64,000 bases of DNA, taken from the NCBI RefSeq assembly GCF_000332275.1, contig NZ_CM001776.1, positions 620,001 through 684,000 of the forward strand. Reading direction: 5' to 3'. This document shows, one piece after another, positions 26,205 through 36,194 of the stretch. The position numbers and the translations under genes were made by a program. Source of the stretch: Synechococcus sp. PCC 7336 (GTDB taxonomy: Bacteria; Cyanobacteriota; Cyanobacteriia; Thermostichales; PCC-7336). Position 1 is the first letter of the stretch. Each line of letters starts with the position of its first letter. The notes below the pieces were generated by a model that made no database searches, was not told the origin of the DNA, and saw only the letters and a program-made list of their open reading frames with translations.

Positions 26205-29200
26205 TTAATCTCCAAATCTAAACTGATTGCTAGCTAAATCCAAGCCAGATTGTGAATCTAAGCCATCAAAGAATGCAATAACAACTTCTCCCAGATCGAG
26301 TCCTACAGGAAATTCGAAACCCGGAAAGATACCGACTCCTGAAAAGGATCTCTGGTAGGTGAGTGCCAGATAAGGTCTCCCTCCATCAAGAATCGCCTCT
26401 GTCAACCTGAAGTCAGACTGACGACCTTGTGTCAAGACAACAGTATCTTCTCCTATCGTGAAGTCTGTAATCACAGCAACTTCTTGGCCATCGTAGAAAC
26501 TTCCAGAGACTGAAGTCGTTGCACGAAGTATAAATTCATCTCGGTCGGCACCACCTGTAAGGATGTCTCGCCCTTGCCGAGATGATTCTGTAAAGTTAAC
26601 ACCCAAAGCTTCAAGCATGTCATTGCCGGCACCACCGTTGAGAATGTCGTTTCCACCGGGAAACAAAAAGTCATCGACAGTATCTGCCACCAGTCTGTCA
26701 TTACCTCCTCCACCGAATAGCATATCCGAACCAGATCCTCCAAAAAGGTCATCTGTCTGGTCGCCGCCAAATAAGAGATCGTCACCTCTGCCTCCGAATG
26801 CAGTATTTAGACCGTTTCCTGCAAATATAGTGTCATTTCCTTGCTCTCCAAAAATTGAGTCATCGCCCAAACCACCGTATATCGAATCTTTACCATTACC
26901 ACCGAACAAAGTGTCATTACCTATCGTATCTGAGGAAGAATCACTTAAGTCAAAAATTACAAAATCACCAAACAGTACATCGTCACCTCCTCCACCAACA
27001 ACAATATCGTCACCTTCTTCTCCTGCAATTGTATTAATTGCTTGACGATCGCCGCCACCTCCTATATTGAAAAACATTATGGTATCAAGCTGCTCAATCA
27101 ATACTACTCCAGAATTGGCTTCATCAAGAAAATCTGAAACTTGAGTAGTTCGATCGCTGGCACCAAACAAGCGATCGTCACCCATTCCTCCAGTAATATT
27201 ATCGGCTCCTCTACTGCCAATAATTACATCGATGCCATCCCCACCGTCTAATTCATCATCGCCGTCTCTTCCACCCAAAAAATCATCATCATTTCCACCC
27301 TGAATCGTATCCGCTCCTCCATTAGTTCCAACTAGGGTGTCGTTACCACCAAACCCTCTCAAAAACGAAACCCCATCAAAACTTGCGACATTAATTCGAT
27401 TACTACTTGCTCCACCGTTTAGATATAATTCTTCAAGTCCGCTCAGGCTATCTGTACCCAAGCCAAACAATATTGTTTCATTCAATCCTGCAGAGCTTGG
27501 ATCGCTAGTAGCAAAGTTAACGACACTAAGAACTTCGAAGTTTACATCAGCTTTCTCAATTAGGCGATCTGTACCTGCTCCACCAATGAATTCGTCGTTG
27601 AGAGCACCTCCCGAAAGCGTGTCATCGCCACCACCTCCAATGAGGGTGTCTCGCCCTGCGTTCGAGATCAATAGATCTCCACCATTTCCGCCTGTAAGCC
27701 CTGAATTGCCAAGATTAAACTCAGTTACATCGATAATTGCGCCAACACTTCCTTCGACCTGAATATCGAGTCTTTCAATACTGGATAGAGTATCTTTCTC
27801 ATCAATTTCAGTCAGAGCAATATCGCTAGGAATCTCCTGAAGGTCATCAACATCAACATCGGAGACATCACCAACTTGAAAAGTTGTATTGCTAACAACT
27901 ACATCACCAGTGCCTATCCGTTTTACAGTATCGATATTCGAACCACCAATCAGCAAATCATCCTGCGAGCCACCAGAAAGAGTATCTTGTCCGCCTAGAC
28001 CACTCAAAATTACCCCTGTCAGGCTAAAGTCAGATGCATCCAGCACATTTCCATTTCCTCCTCCAATAAGCTCGAAGCGCTCGATGCTATTATGGGTAAT
28101 TAAGTTGTTGTTCCCGACTTGGATTTGAAAATTATCTAGGATTCGATCTTGGTTGATTTCATTCGTAAGTGTATCCTCTCCAGTCAAACCGAAGACTGTA
28201 GTGTTTCCTCTACCAGAAACGATAAAATCATCATCTTCAAGACCTCCAACTAAAGCAAGTTCTCGCGCAAACTCTCGAACATCAAAAGTAATACTATTAT
28301 TATTGTTAAACCCTTGCAGTTCTATATTTTCAATACCAGAGAAACTAGTTGTCAGGACTTCGCCATTTAATGTCCGATCGAGGGTATCTCTGGTCAAAGT
28401 ATAGCTTTCAAAATCTCCAACAATTGAGAGTGTATCTTCCCCTAATCCACCCTCAATACGGTCGGCGGCATCGAAGTCATCAATGATAAAATCATTGCCA
28501 CTTCCAGCACTCAAGATGGCATCGCGATCGAATCCCACCAGAGTATCGTTTCCCGAGCCGCCAAACAGGGAATCTCTTCCGATACCCCCATCAAGCAGAT
28601 CGTTATCACCTTGCCCTCGTATCAGCTCAATACCGTCCCCGCCCAGGATCGTATCGTTTCCTAAGCCCCCAAATCCTTCGGAAAATTCGTCGAGCAAAGC
28701 TACATCAGTAAAGATACTAAGGAGGATTTGGTCGTTACCACCTTCACCAAAGACTCGATCGTTACCCAACCCAGCATTAATGGTGTCGTTCCCTATTCCC
28801 CCAAATACCAAGTCATCACCTGATAAGGCCAATACCTCGTTCCTTTCGGCCTCAGGATCTAGCTCTAGAGATGAGTCGAGTTCTCCAACACGGATGACAT
28901 CATTGCCGATACCCCCTTGTAGAAAGTCAAACCCCAATCCGCCAATAATCGTATTGCTATCACTACCTCCAAGAATGTTGTCATCACCAATACCTCCATT
29001 AAGGAAGTTGAGTCCACTAGGATCGAATATGAGGTCATTTCCGGTCCCGCCATCTATGCGATCGTCGCCAGCACCCCCATCAATAACGTCATTTCCTGCG
29101 GCAGCAAAGACAACGTCATTTCCTGCACCTGCAACAATAAAATCGAAGAGTAGTGTATCATCATCCAGGCCAAAAATAGTTTCACTATTACCCGAAAGAG

Positions 29201-29798
29201 CATCAATCTCTAAGGCTATAGCGAAACCTTCCGGTGAAGCCTCTTCAAAAAGTAGACCACTGGACACAAACCCTCTAACATCAATCAATTCAACTTCAGC
29301 TCCTATCGAAGTAAGTTGAAGAGTTAATATATTTTCGATGGTATTTACAGATTCATTGCCAAATGGATCGATAGCTCGTATCTCATTCTCACTAATGATA
29401 ATGTCACCAACTAATGCCGTAGAAACTATACCGTTAATTAAGGTATTGTTTCCTGTAAAACCACTCAAGAATGTGATGACTGATGTAGAGCCGATTAAGG
29501 TGTCATCGCCGTTTTGGCTTGTGAGGATGATACGGCCCTCACCATCAGAGAAATTAGCTCCTGTGACCCCAGAAGCATCAATAGTATTATTGCTGTTAGC
29601 TGGACCATTAATTTGAAGACTTGTAAAAGGGAAAAAACCACCTACCAACGAGAAAGTCATACTATTAATAGGATCGCCTGAAACCTCATCAAAGATCCCG
29701 ACATCTGTAACTCGTACTACTGTGACATCAAATATGGAACTAAAGTCGTCTTCACCTCTCAGATCTACAGAAAAGGTGTCGTTAGCTAATTGAGGCAT
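26205..29798 (-). CDS. Large RTX calcium-binding (hemolysin-type repeat) protein
   Basis: A 1197-residue secreted-type protein. It lacks an N-terminal signal peptide. From about residue 210 it contains many nonapeptide repeats of the form GGxGxDxLx, for example GGAGDDRIDGGTGND, arranged in blocks separated by beta-rich spacers (for example near residues 470-650). Such repeats fold into calcium-binding beta-rolls after export. The C-terminal ~100 residues (GGADRDEFILR, VITDFTIGEDTVVL) match the usual uncleaved type I secretion signal region of cyanobacterial RTX proteins. No protease or lipase motif is seen, so a surface-layer, adhesin or motility role is possible. ABC exporter genes are not in the window. 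ATG 29798 follows AAAGGAAAAG. Confidence 0.9.
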   Translation of the reverse strand: MPQLANDTFSVDLRGEDDFSSIFDVTVVRVTDVGIFDEVSGDPINSMTFSLVGGFFPFTSLQINGPANSNNTIDASGVTGANFSDGEGRIILTSQNGDDTLIGSTSVITFLSGFTGNNTLINGIVSTALVGDIIISENEIRAIDPFGNESVNTIENILTLQLTSIGAEVELIDVRGFVSSGLLFEEASPEGFAIALEIDALSGNSETIFGLDDDTLLFDFIVAGAGNDVVFAAAGNDVIDGGAGDDRIDGGTGNDLIFDPSGLNFLNGGIGDDNILGGSDSNTIIGGLGFDFLQGGIGNDVIRVGELDSSLELDPEAERNEVLALSGDDLVFGGIGNDTINAGLGNDRVFGEGGNDQILLSIFTDVALLDEFSEGFGGLGNDTILGGDGIELIRGQGDNDLLDGGIGRDSLFGGSGNDTLVGFDRDAILSAGSGNDFIIDDFDAADRIEGGLGEDTLSIVGDFESYTLTRDTLDRTLNGEVLTTSFSGIENIELQGFNNNNSITFDVREFARELALVGGLEDDDFIVSGRGNTTVFGLTGEDTLTNEINQDRILDNFQIQVGNNNLITHNSIERFELIGGGNGNVLDASDFSLTGVILSGLGGQDTLSGGSQDDLLIGGSNIDTVKRIGTGDVVVSNTTFQVGDVSDVDVDDLQEIPSDIALTEIDEKDTLSSIERLDIQVEGSVGAIIDVTEFNLGNSGLTGGNGGDLLISNAGRDTLIGGGGDDTLSGGALNDEFIGGAGTDRLIEKADVNFEVLSVVNFATSDPSSAGLNETILFGLGTDSLSGLEELYLNGGASSNRINVASFDGVSFLRGFGGNDTLVGTNGGADTIQGGNDDDFLGGRDGDDELDGGDGIDVIIGSRGADNITGGMGDDRLFGASDRTTQVSDFLDEANSGVVLIEQLDTIMFFNIGGGGDRQAINTIAGEEGDDIVVGGGGDDVLFGDFVIFDLSDSSSDTIGNDTLFGGNGKDSIYGGLGDDSIFGEQGNDTIFAGNGLNTAFGGRGDDLLFGGDQTDDLFGGSGSDMLFGGGGNDRLVADTVDDFLFPGGNDILNGGAGNDMLEALGVNFTESSRQGRDILTGGADRDEFILRATTSVSGSFYDGQEVAVITDFTIGEDTVVLTQGRQSDFRLTEAILDGGRPYLALTYQRSFSGVGIFPGFEFPVGLDLGEVVIAFFDGLDSQSGLDLASNQFRFGD

Positions 29799-29913
29799 CG
29801 GGCTTTTCCTTTAAGAGTGAACGTGAATGCTAGTGCAGGCGAGGTGGTAAATTCTATGAAGGTTGACAAACCCTATCCAGATTGAGATCTGAAGTTTTCA
29901 GGCATTGCACTCG

Positions 29914-30063
29914 GCCCCCTAAATTCCCCACCAGTGGGGGACTTCCGAGAGGCTATTGGCTTCGTTCTACAACTTTAATCATCACGATCTCCATTACATT
30001 CTCTGCCTCCCAACCCTCAACTGGAACTGTACTCAAGTCCCCCAGAATGGGGGATTTAGGGGG
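29914..30063. mobile_element. MITE-like element with CCCCCTAAAT terminal inverted repeats
   Basis: The left end GCCCCCTAAATTCCCCACCA continues into GTGGGGGACTT; the right end, read on the opposite strand, is GCCCCCTAAATCCCCCATTC continuing TGGGGGACTT. The two ~31-bp ends are inverted copies, each itself containing a small hairpin, and they enclose about 90 bp without a gene. CCCCCTAAATCCCCC repeats are widespread in cyanobacterial intergenic DNA and behave like non-autonomous elements. I see no clear target duplication. Confidence 0.75.
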
Positions 30064-30508
30064 CTAATGCAGCGAGCCACAGCGCTAGTGAGAGGGTCTA
30101 ATAGACACATTCTCAAAACTATGGGTCTCTGCTTAGACGGGGTTCACCTAGGAATATCAATTTCGATCGCTAGCTAAAGCCTCAGACCGATTCACGACAA
30201 ACGGTTCGTGGAGGTGAGACCACCTATGCAACCTTAAGTTTTCAAATCTACGTTTTGTATTAAATCAATTCTAGATATTTTAAAGAACGTGTAAATGCAC
30301 CGATAAATATCATGTTGTTATTATATTTAAGCGTTTTTACGTACTATCCAAATCTGAATTCCGAGCTTAAAATTGCATCGCTTCGAACCCCAAACTCCCT
30401 TCGAACCCCCTTACGGACGGTTGGGGCTGTAGGATTAAATCGGTCCAGCTCCGATCTTTGCTGCTGCAGTCTCAGAGTGGGTCTACCCGATACTGCGTGA
30501 AGGTTTGC
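30064..30508. other. AT-rich leader upstream of the rhamnose operon
   Basis: No gene is supported. The DNA is AT-rich from 30230 to 30360, with runs such as TTATTATATTTAAG, and probably holds the rfbC promoter. An open frame reaching back to 30458 in phase with rfbC is not part of the protein. Confidence 0.5.
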
Positions 30509-31060
30509 ATGAAGGTCACTCCCTGCCAGATTCCCGATGTGATTGCCATCGAGCCGCGCGTGTTTGGCGATCGCCGGGGGTTCTTTTACGAAAGTTTCAA
30601 CCAACAGGTCTTTGCCGATCGCGTCTCGCCCGAGGTTCAGTTCGTACAGGACAACCATTCCCGCTCCAAACAATGGATTCTGCGGGGACTGCACTATCAA
30701 ATTCAACAGGTGCAGGGCAAGTTGGTGCGCGCGGTGGCAGGGGAAATTTTTGATGTAGCCGTAGACATTCGCCGCAGCTCTCCCAGCTTCGGGCAGTGGG
30801 TAGGAGACCGCTTGAGTGCCGAAAACAAGCGTCAATTGTGGGTGCCGCCTGGGTTTGCCCACGGGTTTTTGGTGCTGTCCGAAGTGGCGGAGGTGCTCTA
30901 TAAAACCACGGATTTTTACGCCCCTGCACAGGAACGCAGTATTCGCTGGGACGATCCCGAGCTGGCGATCGACTGGCCCCTCAATGCTGGGGTCGAGCCG
31001 GTGCTCTCCGAGAAAGACTTAGCAGCACCCGCCTTTCGCGATGCCGAGGTGTTTGAGTAA
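30509..31060 (+). CDS. rfbC: dTDP-4-dehydrorhamnose 3,5-epimerase
   Basis: Epimerises dTDP-4-keto-6-deoxyglucose at C3 and C5, the third step of dTDP-L-rhamnose synthesis. The 183 residues contain the cupin signature: PRVFGDRRGFFYESF, the catalytic His in LRGLHYQ, GEIFDVAVDIRRSSPSFG, and WVPPGFAHGFLVLSE. ATG 30509 follows GAAGG at a suitable distance; the longer frame from 30458 adds unrelated residues. The stop overlaps the rfbD start (TAATG), marking the first gene of a four-gene operon. Confidence 0.95.
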   Translation: MKVTPCQIPDVIAIEPRVFGDRRGFFYESFNQQVFADRVSPEVQFVQDNHSRSKQWILRGLHYQIQQVQGKLVRAVAGEIFDVAVDIRRSSPSFGQWVGDRLSAENKRQLWVPPGFAHGFLVLSEVAEVLYKTTDFYAPAQERSIRWDDPELAIDWPLNAGVEPVLSEKDLAAPAFRDAEVFE

Positions 31061-31935
31061 TGCGCATTTTGCTGTTGGGCAGTAACGGTCAGGTGGGCCG
31101 AGAACTGCAACAGCCCTTGGCTGCTTTAGGGACTGTCACTTGCTGGGGGCGACAGCAACTGGATTTAACTCAGGTAGAGACGATTCGACCGGCCATCGAG
31201 CAGCTACGGCCAGATGCGATCGTCAATGCCGCAGCCTATACGGCGGTCGATCGGGCTGAAAGCGAGCTGGCTGTGGCCCAAACTGTGAATGGCGAAGCTC
31301 CGGGACAACTGGCGCTAGCCGCGGCGGCAGTGGGAGCGACACTGGTGCATCTATCTACCGACTACGTCTTTGCTGGCGATCGCGGCAGCCCCTATCTCGA
31401 AACCGACCCGACGGGGCCATTAGGAGCTTACGGACAGACGAAATGGGCGGGAGAGGAGGCGATACGCCAGCACTGCGATCGCCATTGCATCCTCCGCACT
31501 GCTTGGGTGTATGGGGCCAAAGGGCAGAGTAACTTTGTCAAAACCATGTTGCGGTTGGGTCAGAGTCGGGAGGAGTTGAGGGTCGTTGCAGACCAGGTGG
31601 GTAGTCCGACGTGGGCCAAAGATATTGCTGAGGCGATCGCCGCTTGCCTGCCTAAACTCGGTCCCGACACCTACGGCACCTACCACTACACCAACAGCGG
31701 CGTCGCCAGTTGGTACGATCTGGCAGTTGCGATCTTTGAGGAAGCGCGCGCGATCGACCATGGTCCCTTGCAAATCCGGCGGGTAGAACCGATCGCCACG
31801 GCCGATTATCCCACCCCTGCCCGCCGTCCGTCCTACTCAGTTTTGGCAACGGCCAAGATTGCCCGACTCTTGGGCCAAGCCCCCCCCCACTGGCGAGCTA
31901 GCTTGAGACAAATGTTACAAGAGTACCTGACATGA
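31060..31935 (+). CDS. rfbD: dTDP-4-dehydrorhamnose reductase
   Basis: Reduces dTDP-4-keto-L-rhamnose to dTDP-L-rhamnose with NAD(P)H, the last step of the pathway. The 291-residue SDR protein opens with MRILLLGSNGQVGREL (nucleotide binding), followed by DAIVNAAAYTAVDRAE, HLSTDYVFAG, and the catalytic pattern YGQTKWAGEEA. It overlaps rfbC by one base and rfbA by four bases (ATGA), so translation is coupled. Confidence 0.95.
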   Translation: MRILLLGSNGQVGRELQQPLAALGTVTCWGRQQLDLTQVETIRPAIEQLRPDAIVNAAAYTAVDRAESELAVAQTVNGEAPGQLALAAAAVGATLVHLSTDYVFAGDRGSPYLETDPTGPLGAYGQTKWAGEEAIRQHCDRHCILRTAWVYGAKGQSNFVKTMLRLGQSREELRVVADQVGSPTWAKDIAEAIAACLPKLGPDTYGTYHYTNSGVASWYDLAVAIFEEARAIDHGPLQIRRVEPIATADYPTPARRPSYSVLATAKIARLLGQAPPHWRASLRQMLQEYLT

Positions 31936-33005
31936 AAGCACTGATTCTCTCGGGCGGTAAAGGGACTCGATTGCGCCCCCTCACCCACACGGGGGCCAAG
32001 CAGCTAGTCCCCGTCGCCAACAAGCCCATCCTCTGGTATGGGATTGAAAGTATTGTGGCAGCAGGTATTACCGATATCGGCATTATTCTCAATCCCGAGA
32101 CGGGGGACGAGATCCAAGCAAAGACGGGGGATGGCGATCGCTTCGGGGCTCGCATTACCTACATCATTCAAGACAGCCCCGATGGCTTGGCCCATGCCGT
32201 GAAGGTGGCCCAACCGTTTCTGGGTGAAGATCCCTTTGTCATGTATTTGGGGGACAACCTAATTCAAGATCGCTTGGACGAATTCCTCGATGTCTTTAAA
32301 GGGCAGCAATTGGATGGGGTCATTCTACTCAAGCAAGTACCCAACCCCACTGCGTTTGGGGTGGCGGAGGTGGATGCACGGGGGCGAGTGCTGCAACTGG
32401 TGGAAAAACCGCCAGTCCCCCCGTCCGATTTAGCCTTGGTGGGGGTCTACTTTTTCTCCCCTGCCATTCACGAGGCGATCGCCCAAATTCAACCCTCAAC
32501 TCGCGGCGAGTTGGAGATTACCGACGCCATTCAGCAATTGATTCGCACGGATCGAGCGGTGGAAGCGCGGCAACTGCAAGGGTGGTGGCTGGATACCGGT
32601 AAGAAGGACGATTTGCTGGCCGCCAACCGCATTATCTTGGATACGCAGTTGGAAGCCGATATTGCGATCGCGGTGGAGGAGGGCAGTCAGGTGTTGGGCC
32701 GCGTCCGCATTGGCGAGGGCTCGGTGCTTCGCAACAGTACGGTGCGGGGGCCGGCGGCGATCGGTCGCAACTGCCACTTGGAAAACTGTTTTATCGGTCC
32801 CTATAGCAGTATTGGGGATGGGGTCACGCTCATCGATGCAGATATCGAGCACAGCGTGATTTTGGAACAGGCCAAGATTGAAGGGATCGACCAACGCATT
32901 GTGGATAGCCTCATTGGCGAGCGATCGCATTTAAAACTCGCCCCCAACCGCCCTAAAGCCCTAAGATTTGCCTTGGGGAAAGATTCCCAAGTCGAATTGG
33001 TGTGA
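31932..33005 (+). CDS. rfbA: Glucose-1-phosphate thymidylyltransferase, long form
   Basis: Makes dTDP-glucose from dTTP and glucose-1-phosphate, the entry step of the pathway. The N-terminal nucleotidyltransferase domain has [13 protein letters not shown] at residues 6-18, [11 protein letters not shown] and [10 protein letters not shown]. At 357 residues it is the long type: after about residue 240 there is a left-handed beta-helix tail ([19 protein letters not shown] and [13 protein letters not shown]). This type is usual in cyanobacteria and archaea. Its start and stop overlap rfbD and rfbB. Confidence 0.92.
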   Translation: MKALILSGGKGTRLRPLTHTGAKQLVPVANKPILWYGIESIVAAGITDIGIILNPETGDEIQAKTGDGDRFGARITYIIQDSPDGLAHAVKVAQPFLGEDPFVMYLGDNLIQDRLDEFLDVFKGQQLDGVILLKQVPNPTAFGVAEVDARGRVLQLVEKPPVPPSDLALVGVYFFSPAIHEAIAQIQPSTRGELEITDAIQQLIRTDRAVEARQLQGWWLDTGKKDDLLAANRIILDTQLEADIAIAVEEGSQVLGRVRIGEGSVLRNSTVRGPAAIGRNCHLENCFIGPYSSIGDGVTLIDADIEHSVILEQAKIEGIDQRIVDSLIGERSHLKLAPNRPKALRFALGKDSQVELV

Positions 33006-34111
33006 GATCGTTGGTGGAAATCAGTCCCGACAACAACAAACGGACCGCTCGGCACATTTTGATCACCGGCGGGGCCGGGTTTATCGGGTCCAATTTTGTC
33101 CGCCATTGGTGCGATCGCTATCCCGGCGATCGCGTTGTGGTGCTCGACGCCCTCACCTACGCAGGCAATCGTGCCAATTTGGACGGGCTAGATATTCGCT
33201 TTGTGCAGGGAGATATTGGCGATCGCCCACTGGTCGATCGCCTCCTCGCCGAAGCAGACATCGATACTGTGGCCCATTTTGCCGCCGAATCTCATGTCGA
33301 TCGCTCCATTTTGGGACCGGCGGCTTTCGTGCAGACCAACGTAGTCGGTACCTTCACACTCTTAGAAGCCTTCCGGCAGTGGTGGGAAGCAAAAGGCCGA
33401 CCTGCAGGCGATCGGTTTTTGCACGTTTCCACTGACGAGGTGTACGGCAGCTTGGGACCAGACGATCCCGCCTTTCGCGAAACCACTGCCTACGCCCCCA
33501 ACAGCCCCTATTCTGCCTCCAAAGCAGGTAGCGACCACCTGGTGCGAGCCTACTTCCACACCTACGGCCTACCGACTCTGATCACCCATTGCTCCAATAA
33601 CTACGGCCCCTATCACTTCCCCGAGAAACTGATTCCCCTGTTTTGCATCAATATTCTGTTAGGTAAGCCGTTGCCGGTGTATGGCGACGGTCAAAATGTG
33701 CGGGATTGGCTCTACGTCAAGGATCACTGCAGCGCTCTCGACACTGCGATTCGTGCCGGGAAGCCAGGGGAGACTTATAACATTGGCGGTCACAACGAGG
33801 TCGCAAACATCGATTTGGTGACAACATTGTGCGATTTGATGGATCGGCTGGCTCCCGTCCTGCCCATTCGTCCGGCGAGAAACCTGATTCAGTACGTCAA
33901 GGATCGACCCGGCCACGATCGCCGTTATGCGATCGACGCCACTAAAATTCGGACAGAGTTGGGCTGGGAGCCATCGGTGACGTGGCAGGTGGGATTGGAG
34001 CAGACGGTGCAGTGGTATTTAGAGAATTCTGATTGGTGGCAGCCGCTGCTGTCTGAAGAATATCGGCGCTATTACCAAACTTGGTATGCCGAAAGGGCAA
34101 CAGCGACTTAA
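33002..34111 (+). CDS. rfbB: dTDP-glucose 4,6-dehydratase
   Basis: Converts dTDP-glucose to dTDP-4-keto-6-deoxyglucose, the second step of the pathway. The 369-residue extended SDR shows [18 protein letters not shown] at residues 19-36, [33 protein letters not shown], the catalytic [15 protein letters not shown], and [17 protein letters not shown]. The start is GTG 33002, overlapping the rfbA TGA. With rfbC, rfbD and rfbA it completes dTDP-L-rhamnose synthesis, supplying rhamnose for O-antigen, capsule or S-layer glycans. Confidence 0.95.
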   Translation: MRSLVEISPDNNKRTARHILITGGAGFIGSNFVRHWCDRYPGDRVVVLDALTYAGNRANLDGLDIRFVQGDIGDRPLVDRLLAEADIDTVAHFAAESHVDRSILGPAAFVQTNVVGTFTLLEAFRQWWEAKGRPAGDRFLHVSTDEVYGSLGPDDPAFRETTAYAPNSPYSASKAGSDHLVRAYFHTYGLPTLITHCSNNYGPYHFPEKLIPLFCINILLGKPLPVYGDGQNVRDWLYVKDHCSALDTAIRAGKPGETYNIGGHNEVANIDLVTTLCDLMDRLAPVLPIRPARNLIQYVKDRPGHDRRYAIDATKIRTELGWEPSVTWQVGLEQTVQWYLENSDWWQPLLSEEYRRYYQTWYAERATAT

Positions 34112-34305
34112 ATTGGGGCGGGACTGCACCTTGAGGGTGACTCCGCGTGGTGCGCTCCATTGACCCAGCCCGAATGAACTGCAACCTAAATGCATAAAAA
34201 AATATGTATTGCCACCGAAAAAACACTGGAAAAACACCACAAATGAACTACGATGTCAAAATAAACTCCTAGAAGTTACGCAAAATTCGCAGGCGTGCAC
34301 ATTTC

Positions 34306-35277
34306 GTGTTTAATTTTCTACAGTCTGACCGGTCTCTGCTCTCTATTGCTGCTACTGCTACCTGGCTGAGCGCTCACCTGACTGCCCCTGCGGCAATGGC
34401 GATCGAATTTAAGTTAGGGCACACTAGTCCTTTGCGAGTGGAGGAGGCCACTCGAATTGAGGTCGAATTTGTCGAGTCCCACGGCGCTTACCAGTCCAGT
34501 TTTGGGATTGTGGATCTGGAAACGGGCGAGGTGAAAATCTTACTCGCACCTGAAAGCACTGCAAGCCAGTCAGAGAGCGTGTTTGCACCGTCGACCTACA
34601 TCAATGACTTCGGCACTTCGCTAGACTTTTTAGGCAGCCCAGGCGTGACGGTAGAACGCACTCTGGGAGAATTTATTCTAGAACCGGGCCGCGACTACAC
34701 ATTTGTCTTGGAGTCTATGTTTGCAGGCCGAGATGCCGGTTCGGTTTATCTTTTAGATGAACTAAACCCCAATGGCGAGCGACTTGCTGTTTTAGAGAAT
34801 GAGGTCGAGCCTGCATCAGACAGTGGCAGCAGTGAGGAAGAAGAAGACTCCTGCGAGCCAGTGCTGATCTTTTGGGAAGACACCGGAGCGCTATTGGTGG
34901 CAGAACCCGATCAGGATCGCGACTTTGATGACTATATCGTCAAAGTTCAGGAAGACTGTCCCATTGTAGGGGTACTTCCGGCGGTACCTCTGGTCGCTGC
35001 TGCCGGCCCTAGTTTGGCTGGCCTAGGTGCTTTGGGGCTGCTGCCTCTCGGTATCCTTCCCTTTGCGATCGGCACAGATGACGATGATGAAACACCAGAT
35101 CCGATGCCTACCCCGATGCCCACTCCGATGCCTACCCCGATGCCCACTCCGATGCCCACTCCGATGCCCACTCCGATGCCCACCCCAATCCCGTTCGAAC
35201 ACCATACAGGAATGGGAATCTTAGTCCTAGGTGCATTTGTTTGGATGAGACACGGGCGGCATCGCTACAGAGGTTAA
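34306..35277 (+). CDS. Exported surface protein with PMPT repeats
   Basis: A 323-residue protein of unknown function. It has an N-terminal signal peptide (SIAATATWLSAHLTAPAAMA), an extracellular-looking domain to about residue 190 (IEFKLGHTSPLRV onward), an acidic stretch GSSEEEEDS, a hydrophobic segment near 225-255 (LAGLGALGLLPLGILPFA), seven Pro-Met-Pro-Thr repeats, and a final hydrophobic helix MGILVLGAFVWM with a basic tail. The end recalls a sortase- or CTERM-like anchoring signal but lacks a known motif. The start is GTG 34306. It follows the rhamnose operon in the same direction. Confidence 0.65.
   Translation: MFNFLQSDRSLLSIAATATWLSAHLTAPAAMAIEFKLGHTSPLRVEEATRIEVEFVESHGAYQSSFGIVDLETGEVKILLAPESTASQSESVFAPSTYINDFGTSLDFLGSPGVTVERTLGEFILEPGRDYTFVLESMFAGRDAGSVYLLDELNPNGERLAVLENEVEPASDSGSSEEEEDSCEPVLIFWEDTGALLVAEPDQDRDFDDYIVKVQEDCPIVGVLPAVPLVAAAGPSLAGLGALGLLPLGILPFAIGTDDDDETPDPMPTPMPTPMPTPMPTPMPTPMPTPMPTPIPFEHHTGMGILVLGAFVWMRHGRHRYRG
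35101..35184 (+). repeat. Seven in-frame copies of a 12-bp unit (PMPT)
   Basis: CCGATGCCCACT and its one- or two-base variants repeat seven times within the preceding gene, encoding Pro-Met-Pro-Thr each time. Being a multiple of three, copy-number change would keep the frame and alter the length of the stalk only. Confidence 0.9.
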
Positions 35278-35796
35278 GGCCACAAGTTTTCAGAGGTGTA
35301 TCGACCTTTGCGGTAGAAGGGTGCCGAGAACCGTAGCAGTTCGCTAAAATCGAGCTAACTGTTTCTGGGAAATTCCAGAAGTCATCAGACATATCGTGTT
35401 CCATGCGCTCTTCCTAGCTCGACAGACCCGTTGGGAATTGGAAGGCGCCATTGCAGAAACAATGGGAGAAGGATTATTCACACCACCTAGCTTGAGGGGA
35501 GAACTCCAAATCGACTGTGAAATTCAGCGATCTTGGATTCTGTTTGAGGCTGAATCCCGAGGCTGAGTTCGAGATATTGCAGTCGGCATCGCGGAGATGT
35601 TTGCTACGAACATTCAATTCCATCAGCTTCTCGATAGTGTTGCTTTAATTCGCCTCACCGGTTCAAGGACATACGCGCAGTGTCAGACAAAACTGTAATA
35701 TTCTGTTACATTAGGTAAATACTACTATTGCCTACCTTAAACCTGACATCTTGTTGCCCGCGCACGTTTCGCAAACGCGATATCTGGAGGAGTGGA
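35278..35796. other. Intergenic region with one short unassigned open frame
   Basis: No recognised gene. An open frame on the plus strand from 35348 to the TGA at 35564-35566 (GTG at 35396, 56 codons: IVFHALFLARQTRWELEGA and onward) looks protein-like in composition but has no clear ribosome binding site or known motif. The segment nearest 35797 carries the promoter of the DUF1815 gene. Confidence 0.4.
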
Positions 35797-36135
35797 ATGT
35801 TTACTAGACTCGCCCAACAAAACCGTCATTTCGTTCGCGATTTGATTATGAGCTTGCAGGCATTAGCCATTGTTCTAGAACGGCGGGGGTATATGGCATC
35901 TTGCTACACCTGCGGGAATGATTCCGAAAGTGCCTCGTTTATGGTGAGCCTGCAAGACGGTCACCTGATCCGGTTCTTGGTATCTGAATGTGCCACTAGC
36001 TGGACGGAAATGCGCGACGATCGCGAATTGATGAAATTGGAAGGGGGCGAAGCGATCGAGCAACTGCAGGAGTTGGCCGATCTGGTCAAAGAGTCGACGA
36101 TCGCCTCTGAAGCAACCGAGGTCGTAAGGGTTTAG
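35797..36135 (+). CDS. DUF1815 family protein
   Basis: A 112-residue soluble protein of a family restricted to cyanobacteria. The core reads FVRDLIMSLQALAIVLERRG, SCYTCGNDSESASFMVSL, HLIRFLVSE and SWTEMRDDRELMKLEGGEA, as in DUF1815. The two Cys of SCYTCG are conserved in the family as I remember it. GGAGGAG stands 5-11 bases before ATG 35797, which decides against the longer frame from 35728. Function unknown. Confidence 0.85.
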   Translation: MFTRLAQQNRHFVRDLIMSLQALAIVLERRGYMASCYTCGNDSESASFMVSLQDGHLIRFLVSECATSWTEMRDDRELMKLEGGEAIEQLQELADLVKESTIASEATEVVRV

Positions 36136-36194
36136 CCGGTCCCCGACCCCGAGTCCGCTCGCGATAGACTGAAATCACATGTCGAGGATAGTCT

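Noticed and set aside
34947-35183. Minus-strand frame encoding Met-Gly-Ile-Gly-Val repeats
   Set aside because: It is the complement of the PMPT repeat of the real gene on the plus strand.
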